Positions 1 through 7,745 of a stretch of 57,202 nt of DNA are shown here, one piece after another. The position numbers were made by a program, and so were the translations under genes. The stretch spans positions 1-57,202 of the forward strand of contig NZ_JAGENB010000014.1 of the NCBI RefSeq assembly GCF_019991125.1. The letters run 5' to 3'. Numbering within the stretch: the first letter of the stretch is position 1; each line of letters begins with the position of its first letter. This DNA comes from Phyllobacterium calauticae. GTDB taxonomy: Bacteria > Pseudomonadota > Alphaproteobacteria > Rhizobiales > Rhizobiaceae. The notes beneath the pieces are model-generated. The model was not told where the DNA came from, searched no databases, and saw only the letters and a program-made list of their open reading frames with translations.

Positions 1-499
1 TTTAGAGCGTCAAGGTTGCACGGGCGTGATCGCATCCGGCAAACCGCGCCGTTTCGCTGGCGAAACCACCGGGAAAAACCCCAGCAAATCCAATATGTAC
101 AAACTCGAAAGACGCAAGAAAACGAACAGTTGTATATGCCGATAAAGCATTCGAAGGTCAAAGACGGCCGGGCAGATAGGGCAGGGGAGGCGGAAATCGT
201 CGAGCAAATGCAGGAAAATGAAGCAAATCAGCCCTCAGCACGGCCACAGAACGAAATTCGCCCTGTAAGGCAGCCCGGCAGGTGAGTACCCGCATCTGGA
301 TCGTGGTTAAGAGAAGATTATCAGTCCATGATGCAGAAGTTATGTCCATAATAAATGCTTGGTAGTGAAAGAAACATAATAAAAACAATGTATACTAGCC
401 CACCGATCATGCTTGCGTATCGCTTTTAACGGGGGAAACGGCGTCGCTGTGGCGTAGCGTTGACTGAACTAATGAAATCGGATGACCGAGATGGGGCCG
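1..499. other. No gene recognised
   Basis: This AT-richer stretch has short open frames on both strands, but none has a recognisable domain, a convincing ribosome binding site or a protein-like composition. No RNA gene or repeat was recognised in it. Confidence 0.4.
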
Positions 500-688
500 T
501 TAGCAGGCGTTGAAAGCTGCCCTTCGTTCATGGGCGAGGGCAAGGATGTCGACCATATCAGGATCGACGCCCGAGCGGCGAAGCATCTGGTCCTGCAACC
601 GCCGAGAGGCAGGCGGCAATTCCACAAGCAGCGCACCATTCAGCCCTCCAAAACGTAGGTTGCGATCACCGTTCAGATCAACACGTGC
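500..688 (-). pseudogene. 3' remnant of an unidentified gene
   Basis: Read leftward, the frame is open from just beyond the NmrA stop codon to a TAA at 500-502. It gives about 62 residues of protein-like sequence (including LRFGGLNGALLVELPP, then RRSGVDPDMVDILALAH). There is no start codon or ribosome binding site, because the frame opens directly against the end of the upstream gene, so it is best read as the C-terminal end of a lost gene. I do not recognise the family. Its abrupt junction with the nmrA-like gene suggests a deletion or recombination joint. Confidence 0.4.
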
Positions 689-1594
689 CTATACCCGGCG
701 ATCGGTTCGCTCACTGCCGTACCCAAGGGCATGACTGAGAGCCTCACGCCCGGCTCCTGAAAGCCAGGACCGGAAAGAGAGAATCTCTGGATAGATCTTA
801 CGCACGAAGTTTAGATCCACATGATCTGCCAGTGGCCCATCTTCCAGGCTCGCGGAGATCGGTGCAAATCCGGGATTGGCGGCAAGATCGTCCTCGGAAA
901 AGCGCGCATAGGCGATCGGACGGCCGACGACTTCGGAAAAAACGGTTTCGAGCTCGCGGCCCGTAACAGTATCACCTGCGATCCTGAACGTCTTGCCGCC
1001 GAAGCGCGTCCTGTTGGCGAAGATCGCTGCGACTACATTACCAATGTCTTCTATGGCGATAAGCTGGACCGACTGGTCCGGTCTGACGAAGAAGTTGAAC
1101 CGACCCTTTTCCAACCCGAAGCCGGGTCTCGCCAGCATTTCCATAAAGATCACGGGCCTCACGATGGTAGCCGTGACAGGCAGTGTTCGAATATGCGCTT
1201 CGACGCGCCCCTTGGCATCGAAGCGCGCCACGCCAGTCGGTTCGTTCCCGACGCTGGCGCCCGAAGAATAGACCAGGTGCGCGACGCCGCTTTGGGACGC
1301 CAAATCTGCGATTTCACTCCCGACGCGCACTTCATCTTCAATGGCCAGGTTCCCCGGCAGCACACTGAAGACGCCGTAAGCATCTTTCATTGCTGCACGC
1401 ATCACGTCGATGTCTGTGAATAATCCCTGCACGAGTTCGGCGCCTTCGTCGCGAAGCGCGATCGATTTTGCCGAGCTGAGATCGCGTACCATCGCGCGCA
1501 CTGGCCAACCGGCCTTCAACAGTGCGGAAGCAACCGCTCCGCCTTGTTGGCCTGTTGCACCGAAGACCAGGATTGGACGTTTGTCATTTGTCAT
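689..1594 (-). CDS. NmrA/HSCARG-type NAD(P)-binding protein
   Basis: Predicted 301-residue cytoplasmic NmrA-family protein (atypical short-chain dehydrogenase fold), a family of NAD(P)H-sensing proteins or reductases. The N-terminal Rossmann glycine motif GATGQQGG is at residues 12-19, followed by the family's AMVRD and GVFSVLPG segments. The ATG at 1594 is chosen over an in-frame ATG at 1663 because GAGGG lies about 7 nt upstream and the extra 23 residues are not family-like. It is divergent from an HxlR regulator across 90 bp containing a nested palindrome, an arrangement typical of redox- or aldehyde-stress-responsive NmrA genes. The substrate cannot be told from sequence. Confidence 0.85.
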   Translation of the reverse strand: MTNDKRPILVFGATGQQGGAVASALLKAGWPVRAMVRDLSSAKSIALRDEGAELVQGLFTDIDVMRAAMKDAYGVFSVLPGNLAIEDEVRVGSEIADLASQSGVAHLVYSSGASVGNEPTGVARFDAKGRVEAHIRTLPVTATIVRPVIFMEMLARPGFGLEKGRFNFFVRPDQSVQLIAIEDIGNVVAAIFANRTRFGGKTFRIAGDTVTGRELETVFSEVVGRPIAYARFSEDDLAANPGFAPISASLEDGPLADHVDLNFVRKIYPEILSFRSWLSGAGREALSHALGYGSERTDRRV

Positions 1595-1629
1595 TTGAGA
1601 ACCCTCGTGTTGAGTGAGGGCATCCATAT

Positions 1630-1666
1630 ATAATGATGGGAATGCTGTGGGAAGACAGCACATTAT
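1630..1666. promoter_or_regulatory. Nested palindrome, probable HxlR operator
   Basis: The nmrA-hxlR intergenic region holds a perfect dyad TGCTGT-GGGAAG-ACAGCA (1643-1660) enclosed by a second perfect dyad ATAATG (1630-1635) / CATTAT (1661-1666). It lies 18 bp before the HxlR start and 36 bp before the NmrA start. Dyads in this position are the usual targets of dimeric HxlR repressors. Binding by the adjacent regulator is inferred. Confidence 0.5.
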
Positions 1667-1684
1667 TCAGCCTCAGGCACAAGG

Positions 1685-2098
1685 ATGATACGCTTGGAAG
1701 AACTTATCCATCGCAGGTCTGACGAGGAAGCGAAGAGCGATCCAGATTTCAGGCCGATCCCGTCGAACGGTATCTGCACGCGGCTCGGCGACAAATGGAC
1801 TGTTCAAGTCATCTGGCGTCTGTCACTGGCGAGCGGGCATCGGCTTCGCTTTTCGGCACTCAAGATCGAGATCGACGGGATTACCCAGCGCATGCTGACG
1901 CTGACGCTTCGAAATCTGGAAAGGGACGGTCTGGTGGTGCGGCATTACTTTCCCGAGGTGCCGCCACGGGTCGAATATGAACTGACTGAGATGGGCGCTG
2001 GCGTTTTGCGTGCCCTTGAAGGAATCAACTCTTGGATTAGGAACAACTTGTCTCACATCGAGGTATGTCGTCGCGAATACGACGGGGCTGAACCTTGA
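1685..2098 (+). CDS. HxlR-family transcriptional regulator
   Basis: 137-residue protein made almost entirely of one winged-helix HxlR domain. The family landmarks are visible: a short leader, GDKWTVQVIWRLS (helix 1-2), the recognition region GITQRMLTLTLRNLERDGLV, and the wing PPRVEYELTEMG. HxlR proteins usually control a divergent oxidoreductase gene and often respond to electrophiles or disulfide stress. A cysteine (Cys32) precedes the GDKW segment, the position used for redox sensing in some members. Start ATG at 1685 directly follows AAGG. The divergent nmrA-like gene is the likely target. Confidence 0.88.
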   Translation: MIRLEELIHRRSDEEAKSDPDFRPIPSNGICTRLGDKWTVQVIWRLSLASGHRLRFSALKIEIDGITQRMLTLTLRNLERDGLVVRHYFPEVPPRVEYELTEMGAGVLRALEGINSWIRNNLSHIEVCRREYDGAEP

Positions 2099-2165
2099 GC
2101 CGATCGGTGATTTGAGAACTGTCCCGCTGCCAGAGCGCCACCACTGGGTCTTGCAACAACTACAC

Positions 2166-2327
2166 TGTTGATTTCTGCTTCGAATTGACCCACCCGGGGT
2201 GCGGACGAAAACTTGGACGACCAAGGCGGGCACTTGGAGCGAGATTTCCAACGAGTCATGAATATGCATCATCTACCCGTCATTGTGGCAATTCAACTAA
2301 TGCCATCAATGACCGCTTTGGGGCCGG
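2166..2327 (+). mobile_element. Possible IS21-family end remnant
   Basis: The sequence from 2166 begins TGTTGATTT and contains GAATTGACCCACCCGGGG. It resembles the IS21-type end at 57076 (TGTTGATTT, then GAGAGCTGACCCGGG). No istA/istB reading frame follows, so at most a terminal fragment survives. The second half overlaps a 106-bp repeat found again at 12515. The assignment rests on end similarity only. Confidence 0.35.
2222..2327 (+). repeat. 106-bp imperfect direct repeat, copy 1
   Basis: This segment matches 12515-12619 in the same orientation over its full length, with scattered substitutions. The identical core includes GCATCATCTACCCGTCATT. It encodes no recognisable protein; short frames on both strands are interrupted in at least one copy. 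Its nature is unknown: a mobile-element fragment, or a relic of segmental duplication. Confidence 0.6.
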
Positions 2328-2524
2328 TAACGGACTGGTAGTTCTTGGCAGGCGCACTGTCGATAGCAGACATTCGGGGTGTGACGTGCCGGTGGCCCAC
2401 GTGGAGCCACAAGCGGGATACGGCGTATAGTGGCTGGTCGCCGATACTGGACCGGAAGCAGACCAGCCGCGAAAGCGATCGGTCAAGATAAGTCCAGAAC
2501 TCTTGGTGTCGCAAGAGTTCTTAA

Positions 2525-2577
2525 AGCACCTGATTTGTAATCAGGGAGTCGCGGGTTCGAACCCTGCCGGGGCACCA
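2525..2577 (+). tRNA. tRNA-Thr(UGU) 3' fragment, probable att scar
   Basis: Only the 3' part of a tRNA is present. The anticodon stem-loop is CCTGA-TTTGTAA-TCAGG with anticodon TGT (2536-2538), followed by a variable segment, a T arm with TTCGAAC, and a 3' end GGGGC-A-CCA. Upstream of AGCACC there is no D arm or 5' acceptor strand. The acceptor 3' strand reads one base short of seven. A 3'-truncated tRNA copy of this kind is the usual trace of tyrosine-recombinase integration, where the intact tRNA lies at the other end of the island (here it would be to the left, outside the window). It is not a functional tRNA. Confidence 0.7.
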
Positions 2578-2803
2578 CCTAAGTCATCCGCTCCAGTGAT
2601 CATTTGGTCATTGAAGCCAATTGCATTTTTCCGGGTTGGTTTACGATGTTGCACTGATTTATAAACGTCGTCCCCGCGTCGTTCTGCCTCGTGTTTCTGC
2701 AGAGATCGCGGATTGGATATCTGTAAACTTACATATTACGAATCCAACGACTGACACCGGAATCGTAATAAAAGCAAATGTCTGTCTCAGTGAGGGGGCT
2801 TCA

Positions 2804-4387
2804 GTGGATTATCAGTCCTATTCTATCCGTAAGATGCTGGATGCGGTCACCAGCGGCGAAATCAGAATACCTGCGTTCCAGCGTGGTTTTGTTTGGGAGA
2901 TGGACCGGGTAGCCCATCTGCTCGACAGCATCTACAAGGGGTATCCATTCGGCTCCCTTCTCTTTTGGCGTACCAAGCAGCAATTAGCTGCTGAGCGTAG
3001 TCTGGGCACCTTTACCTTGCCTGACCCGCAGGCGGAGTATCCGATCGACTATGTGCTGGATGGGCAGCAGCGTCTGACATCTATCTTCACTGTGTTTCAG
3101 ACCGAACTAAAGCCCGAGCTCAATCCTGAATGGACGGACATCTATTTCGACCTGTATGCAGGCGACAACCCTCAAGACAGTGCTTTTGTAGCACTGGAGA
3201 AAGTCGAGGATGGAGAGCGTCATCGGTATTTCCCTATGCGCGTCTTGTTTGATTCCGTTGGCTACCGAGCCAACACCGATCATTTGGACAAAACAAAGAT
3301 CGCGGCCATCGATAAGCTGCAGGAGAAGTTCAAAGAGGTCACAATTCCGGTTCAAGTCCTGAAGAGTGAGGACCGCTCTATCGTCGCGATTGTATTCGAG
3401 AGGATCAATCATCTGGGGGTCGCGCTAGATACGCTGCAACTTCTGTCTGCGTGGACTTGGAGCGAGGACTTTGACCTTTTGGATAAGTTCCGCGACCTCC
3501 GGGACGAGTTGTCAGACTTCGGGTTCGCCGGCGTTGGAGACGACTCCGATCTTATTCTGAGTTGCGTTGCGGGGATTTTGGCGAAAGAGCCAGGCCCCGA
3601 AACCCTACTAAACCTAAACGGATCAGACGTCCGTGCGCAATTCCCTCGTGTCGAACAAGGCATTCGCGGCGCGATTGACTTTCTCAGAACTCAGCTGAAG
3701 GTAGTGCACTTAAAGCTCCTACCCTACCCGTCGATGCTTGTACCGCTGGCCGCGTTCTTTGCTGAGCCCGAGGGAAAGGATGTCGTCTATAATGCTGCAA
3801 CCTATCAACGTTTGAGACGGTGGTTTTGGCGAACTTGCTTTTCTGCCAGATATTCCAGCCAAACGCGCAAGACGACTATCCATGATATCGAGCAGGCAGA
3901 GCTTTTGAAAAATGGCCAATCAAATACCTTTGGCGATATCGATTTGAAAATCGACGAAACATTCTTCAGGAATTCGTTTCGCGTTGGCGCCGCCGCCACA
4001 AAAACTTTCGTCTTGTTACTATCTAACAACTCGCCAAAAAGTCTGTTGTCCGGCAAAGAAATTGATCTAGACCGAGTGCTGCAGAGCTACAATCGGTCTG
4101 AATTTCATCACACTTATCCCCGAGCATTTTTGCGGGACAATGGATATGACGAAGCATCTATAAACATGCTGGCAAACTTCTGTTTCCTGAGTGCTGCGGA
4201 GAACAGAAACATTGGGAGAAAACGGCCCTCTGTTTACCTGAAGGATTTTGGGGGGGCGGAGCATAACATCGACGAGACACTCGCGTCAGCTTTCTGTAAA
4301 GCAGAGGAGTTCAACGATGACTATGACGCTTTCTTGAAGGGTCGGATGGCGCGGCTTGTGGCCTTCGCCGAAAAACTAGCAGCCTAA
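2804..4387 (+). CDS. DUF262/HNH (GmrSD-type) protein
   Basis: Predicted 527-residue protein joining an N-terminal DUF262 (GmrSD-N, ParB/Srx-like) domain to a C-terminal DUF1524-like HNH region. Visible motifs: IRIPAFQRGFVW (about 20-31), YKGYPFGSLLFW (about 44-55), the nucleotide-site motif DGQQR (86-90), FERIN, and near the C-terminus FHHTYPRAFL (His435/His436) followed by Asn residues in ANFCFLS and AENRNIG. GTG at 2804 is preferred over an ATG at 2621 because GAGGGGG precedes it by 5 nt and homologues begin near YQSYSIRK. Family members include phage-defence enzymes that restrict modified DNA. It sits just inside the tRNA fragment, convergent with a DEDDh exonuclease. A defence role is inferred. 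Confidence 0.82.
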   Translation: MDYQSYSIRKMLDAVTSGEIRIPAFQRGFVWEMDRVAHLLDSIYKGYPFGSLLFWRTKQQLAAERSLGTFTLPDPQAEYPIDYVLDGQQRLTSIFTVFQTELKPELNPEWTDIYFDLYAGDNPQDSAFVALEKVEDGERHRYFPMRVLFDSVGYRANTDHLDKTKIAAIDKLQEKFKEVTIPVQVLKSEDRSIVAIVFERINHLGVALDTLQLLSAWTWSEDFDLLDKFRDLRDELSDFGFAGVGDDSDLILSCVAGILAKEPGPETLLNLNGSDVRAQFPRVEQGIRGAIDFLRTQLKVVHLKLLPYPSMLVPLAAFFAEPEGKDVVYNAATYQRLRRWFWRTCFSARYSSQTRKTTIHDIEQAELLKNGQSNTFGDIDLKIDETFFRNSFRVGAAATKTFVLLLSNNSPKSLLSGKEIDLDRVLQSYNRSEFHHTYPRAFLRDNGYDEASINMLANFCFLSAAENRNIGRKRPSVYLKDFGGAEHNIDETLASAFCKAEEFNDDYDAFLKGRMARLVAFAEKLAA

Positions 4388-4727
4388 TGTTGAGGTGGCG
4401 GGCGGCGTTTCCTCGATAGTGCCAACTCGACACCCTCCGAATGATCGCTTCCTGCTCCAAAACCTCGGCATTTCAGGCCTAGGCTCGAATTATCCGTTCT
4501 TGTCCTTCTTCCGGATCGGTGGATCGAGCCACTATGTTTCCCAGGACCAATCTTTGGTCCAGCCAGTAGCCCGCGTCAGCGTCGCTCAAATTGCTTGACC
4601 GGTAGGATCCCAATGTTCGGCTGGACTACGTCCAAGAATGGGCTGTGTTGCGCTGGTCGATGCGGCAATTTACACGTCCGCTTTTGGGAACTTCAGGATT
4701 GGGCTTGAATGACCTGAATGGCGGCGC
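4388..4727. other. No gene; convergent intergenic region
   Basis: This 340-bp gap separates the convergent DUF262 and exonuclease genes. The short frames in it lack ribosome binding sites and domain signatures. No clear terminator hairpin with a T-tract was seen. Confidence 0.4.
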
Positions 4728-5339
4728 TTAGCGGACGAAGGCCGAGGTCTGAAGTTTTCCAGATCGGAGCAGATATTGAAGGGCGTAAGCCACCGAGCGG
4801 GCATCGTCCAACGCATCATGCCCCTGTAAATCTGGGTGCTCGACTCCGTAGTAATCGGCCAATTTGTTGCTGGGCGTTCGTGCCAAGTCTTCTACAGGCA
4901 TCCCAGCGGCAAGCAAAAGCTTGACGGCGTTGTCGAACCGGGTCGCGGGAATAGGTGGTTGAATGCCCTCGATGTAACAACTGATTGCAAGCATATTCAG
5001 TTCGTCTTTCCCCCATGACCAAAACGTTGCGCCATGGGAGAAGCGCTCAAGATCATCTAGCGCCGTTCGCAATGGCTTGCCCTCTCTGCTGATCCGTTCC
5101 TCGGTGATGCCTGTTAGCTCAGTGAAATAGGGGTCGAGCGCGTAACGATCACCGTGCCTGTCATGGGGCTCAACGTAAATTTTGAATGTCTCCAGAATTG
5201 GAAACTCATCTTCGAGCCCGATTTTCACCGCGCCGATTTGGGCAATCACTGGGTCGGGGTCGATAGCTGCGCACCAGAAACGGCTTTGGGAGCCTCGGAT
5301 GCAAAGGAACTCGCAATCGAAGATAATAGCTGTTTTCAT
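4728..5339 (-). CDS. DEDDh 3'-5' exonuclease family protein
   Basis: 203-residue RNase H-fold exonuclease. The Exo I motif is at the N-terminus (FDCEF; Asp8/Glu10), an Exo II-type Asp follows the WSWGKDE segment, and Exo III is HDALDD (His174/Asp179), giving the DEDDh metal-ion set of DnaQ/ERI-type nucleases. The length suits a stand-alone enzyme and no extra domain is visible. Single-stranded DNA or RNA trimming is the expected chemistry; the substrate is unknown. It is the only gene close to the DUF262/HNH gene, with which it converges, so the two may have arrived together as a defence or mobile-element cargo. Confidence 0.8.
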   Translation of the reverse strand: MKTAIIFDCEFLCIRGSQSRFWCAAIDPDPVIAQIGAVKIGLEDEFPILETFKIYVEPHDRHGDRYALDPYFTELTGITEERISREGKPLRTALDDLERFSHGATFWSWGKDELNMLAISCYIEGIQPPIPATRFDNAVKLLLAAGMPVEDLARTPSNKLADYYGVEHPDLQGHDALDDARSVAYALQYLLRSGKLQTSAFVR

Positions 5340-5408
5340 GCGCTTCTCCTCGCAAGATTATCCGTAGCAAGACTACTTGAGTTCGATGGGATGGCAATGA
5401 CCGGTGTT

Positions 5409-5555
5409 GGCGCAAAGCAGTCGTTGTTCGTTTGACTGCCTTTATTCGTGTTTTTGCCAAGAGGCACGATACAACGGGTTTTTGATCGGGATTGTAGACT
5501 TTCGGGCTACAATGAAAATGTCTCAAACTCGCCTGTTTTCGGTTTTTTCAAAGGA
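5409..5555 (+). repeat. Dispersed intergenic repeat, copy A, with palindrome
   Basis: About 147 bp matching 18333-18460, with a shorter match at 42014-42063. The left part has a GCGCAAAGC block followed by TTCGTTTG and a T-rich segment. The right part has a perfect dyad ATTGTAG-N9-CTACAAT (5491-5513), then a segment ending TCAAAGGAA. The same order recurs in copy B. It is noncoding. A mobile noncoding element, or a duplicated promoter/operator region, are both possible. Confidence 0.55.
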
Positions 5556-5681
5556 AAATTTCCAAGGCGTCTGCAGAGCTATCAACTGATCTTTTTCTGT
5601 TAATTTTTGATATTGTACAACCGCGCGCCCCGCCAAACTTCAGATGGTCGAGCGCTACCCCTTTAAGAATGTCCGCCTCTT

Positions 5682-6039
5682 TCAGGCGGCGATCCTTTCG
5701 GCTGATTTCGGCGGATCTGGAATGCCGAAGCCGACGCTACGGATTCGGAACTCGTAGATGGCTGTTGATCCAGCCAAATGCCGCCCGTGCGTCGTTGAAG
5801 AGGCTGGCGAGATCAGAGTACGGTTGCGTACGGTGATCGAAAAAACGATCCCTACGACGCCCTGCACGGCCTCCTACTTCGAAGCAGTTGTAGCACCGAC
5901 ATCACGGGCAAGATTGCGGACAGTGTCTGGACCCGTCGAATTGGCAAGCGCGACCTCATGGCCGGCCACCAAGCTTTCGCACCAACCCGGCGTCAATATT
6001 TCCGGCGCCGATGATCCCGATCTTCAGGGATGTCGTTTC
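5682..6039 (-). pseudogene. Decayed F420-reductase-like NADP oxidoreductase
   Basis: Leftward from 6024 the sequence encodes KIGIIGAGNI, the Rossmann start of NADPH-dependent F420 reductase-like proteins. It shifts frame near 5970 to continue HEVALANSTGPDTVRNLARDVG, meets an in-frame stop, then resumes EAVQGVVGIVFSI and, in yet another frame, DLASLFNDARAAFGWINSHL. At least two frameshifts plus a stop within 120 codons show that it is dead. It lies between the intergenic repeat and an intact SDR gene on the same strand. Confidence 0.65.
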
Positions 6040-6084
6040 GCCAAACGTATCTGCTCCTGAAATGCGCTCACAACGCCTACCTTA

Positions 6085-6918
6085 TCAGGATGTTGTCGAT
6101 GTCGATGTCGGCAGCCCCAGCTGCTTTCGCAGGCTCTTGTCAAATGCGAATGCGGGGACGAAACGGCGCAGAAAACTGACCTGGCGTGCCTTTTTTCCGG
6201 CCGCATAGCGCCTCTTCGGAGCGGGATCTGTCGCAGCCGCCAAAATGGTCTTGGCTACTACTTCGCACGCGTCGCCTTTTTCCATCGATTTCCGAACGGT
6301 TATAGTCATACCAGCCCGCGCAGAGTTATAGATATCAAGCAACTGATCGGGGGCGGCGAGATTGGCCTCGAATGACGTACGGGTATAGGCAGGCTCCACT
6401 AACGAAACGCGAATGCCGAACGAGCGTAATTCGTGATCGAGCGATTCGGAATAACCCTCGATGGCATGTTTGGTCGATGAGTAAAGCGCGAAATACGGAG
6501 CAGGGATGAACCCCTGTACCGAACTCAAATTAACGATTCTGCCCTTTCTCTGGCGTCGCATTGCCGGCAACACCGCGTTGGTCACGCGGAAAACGCCGAA
6601 GACGTTCACGTCGAACAGGGCCTGGGCCTGGGCTATTGAGGATTCCTCCGCGCCACCAAGCAGACCCATGCCAGCATTATTGACAAGCAGATCAATGCGC
6701 CCGGCCTCGGCCAGCACGTCATCCACCAGTTTCGCCACGGATGCATCGTCGGCCACGTCGCAAGTCAGCATGGTAACGCCGTCGCTCCTCTGGGCGACAG
6801 CACGACGGCTGGTTCCGAACACACGAAAGCCCGCGTTCTGTAGGGCCGCGGCAGTTGCCTGCCCGATGCCGGTGGATGCCCCCGTCACGAGGGCGACGCC
6901 AAGATTGGTCTTGTTCAT
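6085..6918 (-). CDS. SDR-family oxidoreductase
   Basis: 277-residue classical short-chain dehydrogenase/reductase: NAD(P) motif TGASTGIG near residues 12-19, NNAG, a catalytic Ser in NLSSVQG, and YSSTKHAIEG carrying the Tyr-x-x-x-Lys pair. The basic C-terminal tail (RRFVPAFAFDKSLRKQ) is shared with the SDR at 14570-15394, marking the two as paralogues. ATG 6918 is preferred to an ATG at 7029 because the Rossmann strand starts eight residues later and a purine-rich GAAG precedes it. It follows the tetR gene on the same strand after 135 bp and is probably co-transcribed. The substrate is unknown. Confidence 0.85.
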   Translation of the reverse strand: MNKTNLGVALVTGASTGIGQATAAALQNAGFRVFGTSRRAVAQRSDGVTMLTCDVADDASVAKLVDDVLAEAGRIDLLVNNAGMGLLGGAEESSIAQAQALFDVNVFGVFRVTNAVLPAMRRQRKGRIVNLSSVQGFIPAPYFALYSSTKHAIEGYSESLDHELRSFGIRVSLVEPAYTRTSFEANLAAPDQLLDIYNSARAGMTITVRKSMEKGDACEVVAKTILAAATDPAPKRRYAAGKKARQVSFLRRFVPAFAFDKSLRKQLGLPTSTSTTS

Positions 6919-7053
6919 GGAAATTACTTCTTTCTTTATGCTGGATTGCGTTTCAAAATGTCGGTTGGCTTGCCGGCCGTGGTCAGGTGTTGGGAAAAAC
7001 AGGAATGGTGAAAGACAGTCTTCAATCACCGGTTCGTCCGGTGCTCGCGCCGG

Positions 7054-7647
7054 TCAGTTCGTTCGCCCATCTGCATCGCTTGCAATGCGCCTGACTTCGC
7101 CAGTGGCTGCGTCGAGGATGCCTTGCGACAAATTCTCGTCCTGCATGATGCGTGATAGCGTGACGGCGCCCACCATCAGAGACAGTATCGCCATTGCCTT
7201 GCCGCTGGGATTGGAGCTCTTGGCATGGTTCATCAGCTCATCCAGCACCTCAAAGTGAGCGCAGATACCATCCTCAAATGGACGCCTGACCTCTTCGCTT
7301 TGCCGCGCCGCGTCGGCTCCCAACGCCACCAATGGGCAGCCGTCTGCCGTTTCCCCACGATGATCCGGGGAGAGGTAGAACTCCATCACTGCTTCGAGGG
7401 GATTGGAGCTTGTTGCTACAGCAGTCGACCATCTCCGTGTGGCGCTTTCCATCGCGCGCCTTGACGCAAGTGCGGCGAGGTCGTCCTTGGACGAGAACTG
7501 CTTATAGAACCCGCCTTGCGTTAGGCCAGCACCCTTCATCAGATCCTTCAGGCCGATACCATCGAAGCCATGCTCTCGAAAGAGACGGCTCGCAACATTG
7601 ATTACAGTTTCCCGATTTTCTTCGGCCTGTGCGCGGCTCACTCTCAT
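7054..7647 (-). CDS. TetR/AcrR-family regulator of efflux
   Basis: 197 residues. The N-terminal TetR helix-turn-helix is clear: NRETVINVASRLFREHGFDGIG, then DLMKGAGLTQGGFYKQFSSKDDL at about residues 40-62. The C-terminal ligand domain has the DGCPLVALGADAAR segment typical of one TetR_C group. It is divergent from an RND efflux pair across 98 bp containing a perfect palindrome, so it most likely represses the pump, itself and the downstream SDR until an inducer binds. It is paralogous to the regulator at 17558-18106. Confidence 0.87.
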   Translation of the reverse strand: MRVSRAQAEENRETVINVASRLFREHGFDGIGLKDLMKGAGLTQGGFYKQFSSKDDLAALASRRAMESATRRWSTAVATSSNPLEAVMEFYLSPDHRGETADGCPLVALGADAARQSEEVRRPFEDGICAHFEVLDELMNHAKSSNPSGKAMAILSLMVGAVTLSRIMQDENLSQGILDAATGEVRRIASDADGRTN

Positions 7648-7694
7648 GTCAATCTCCGATTAGATTTCATTTGACATCTATAACATAAATAGAT

Positions 7695-7710
7695 TTAGAT
7701 CGCAATCTAA
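7695..7710. promoter_or_regulatory. TetR operator candidate
   Basis: Perfect 16-bp dyad TTAGAT-CGCA-ATCTAA in the divergent promoter region between tetR and the RND adaptor gene. A further GATTAGATT half-site lies about 30 bp to the left. Size, symmetry and position suit a TetR dimer; binding is inferred. Confidence 0.55.
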
Positions 7711-7745
7711 TTTGTGCAGATCGCTCGTCAAGTAGAGAATGTTAA

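Noticed and set aside
821..1423. 200-residue rightward open frame
   Set aside because: It lies wholly opposite the NmrA-type gene, has no ribosome site or domain, and reads as an antisense shadow in GC-rich coding DNA.
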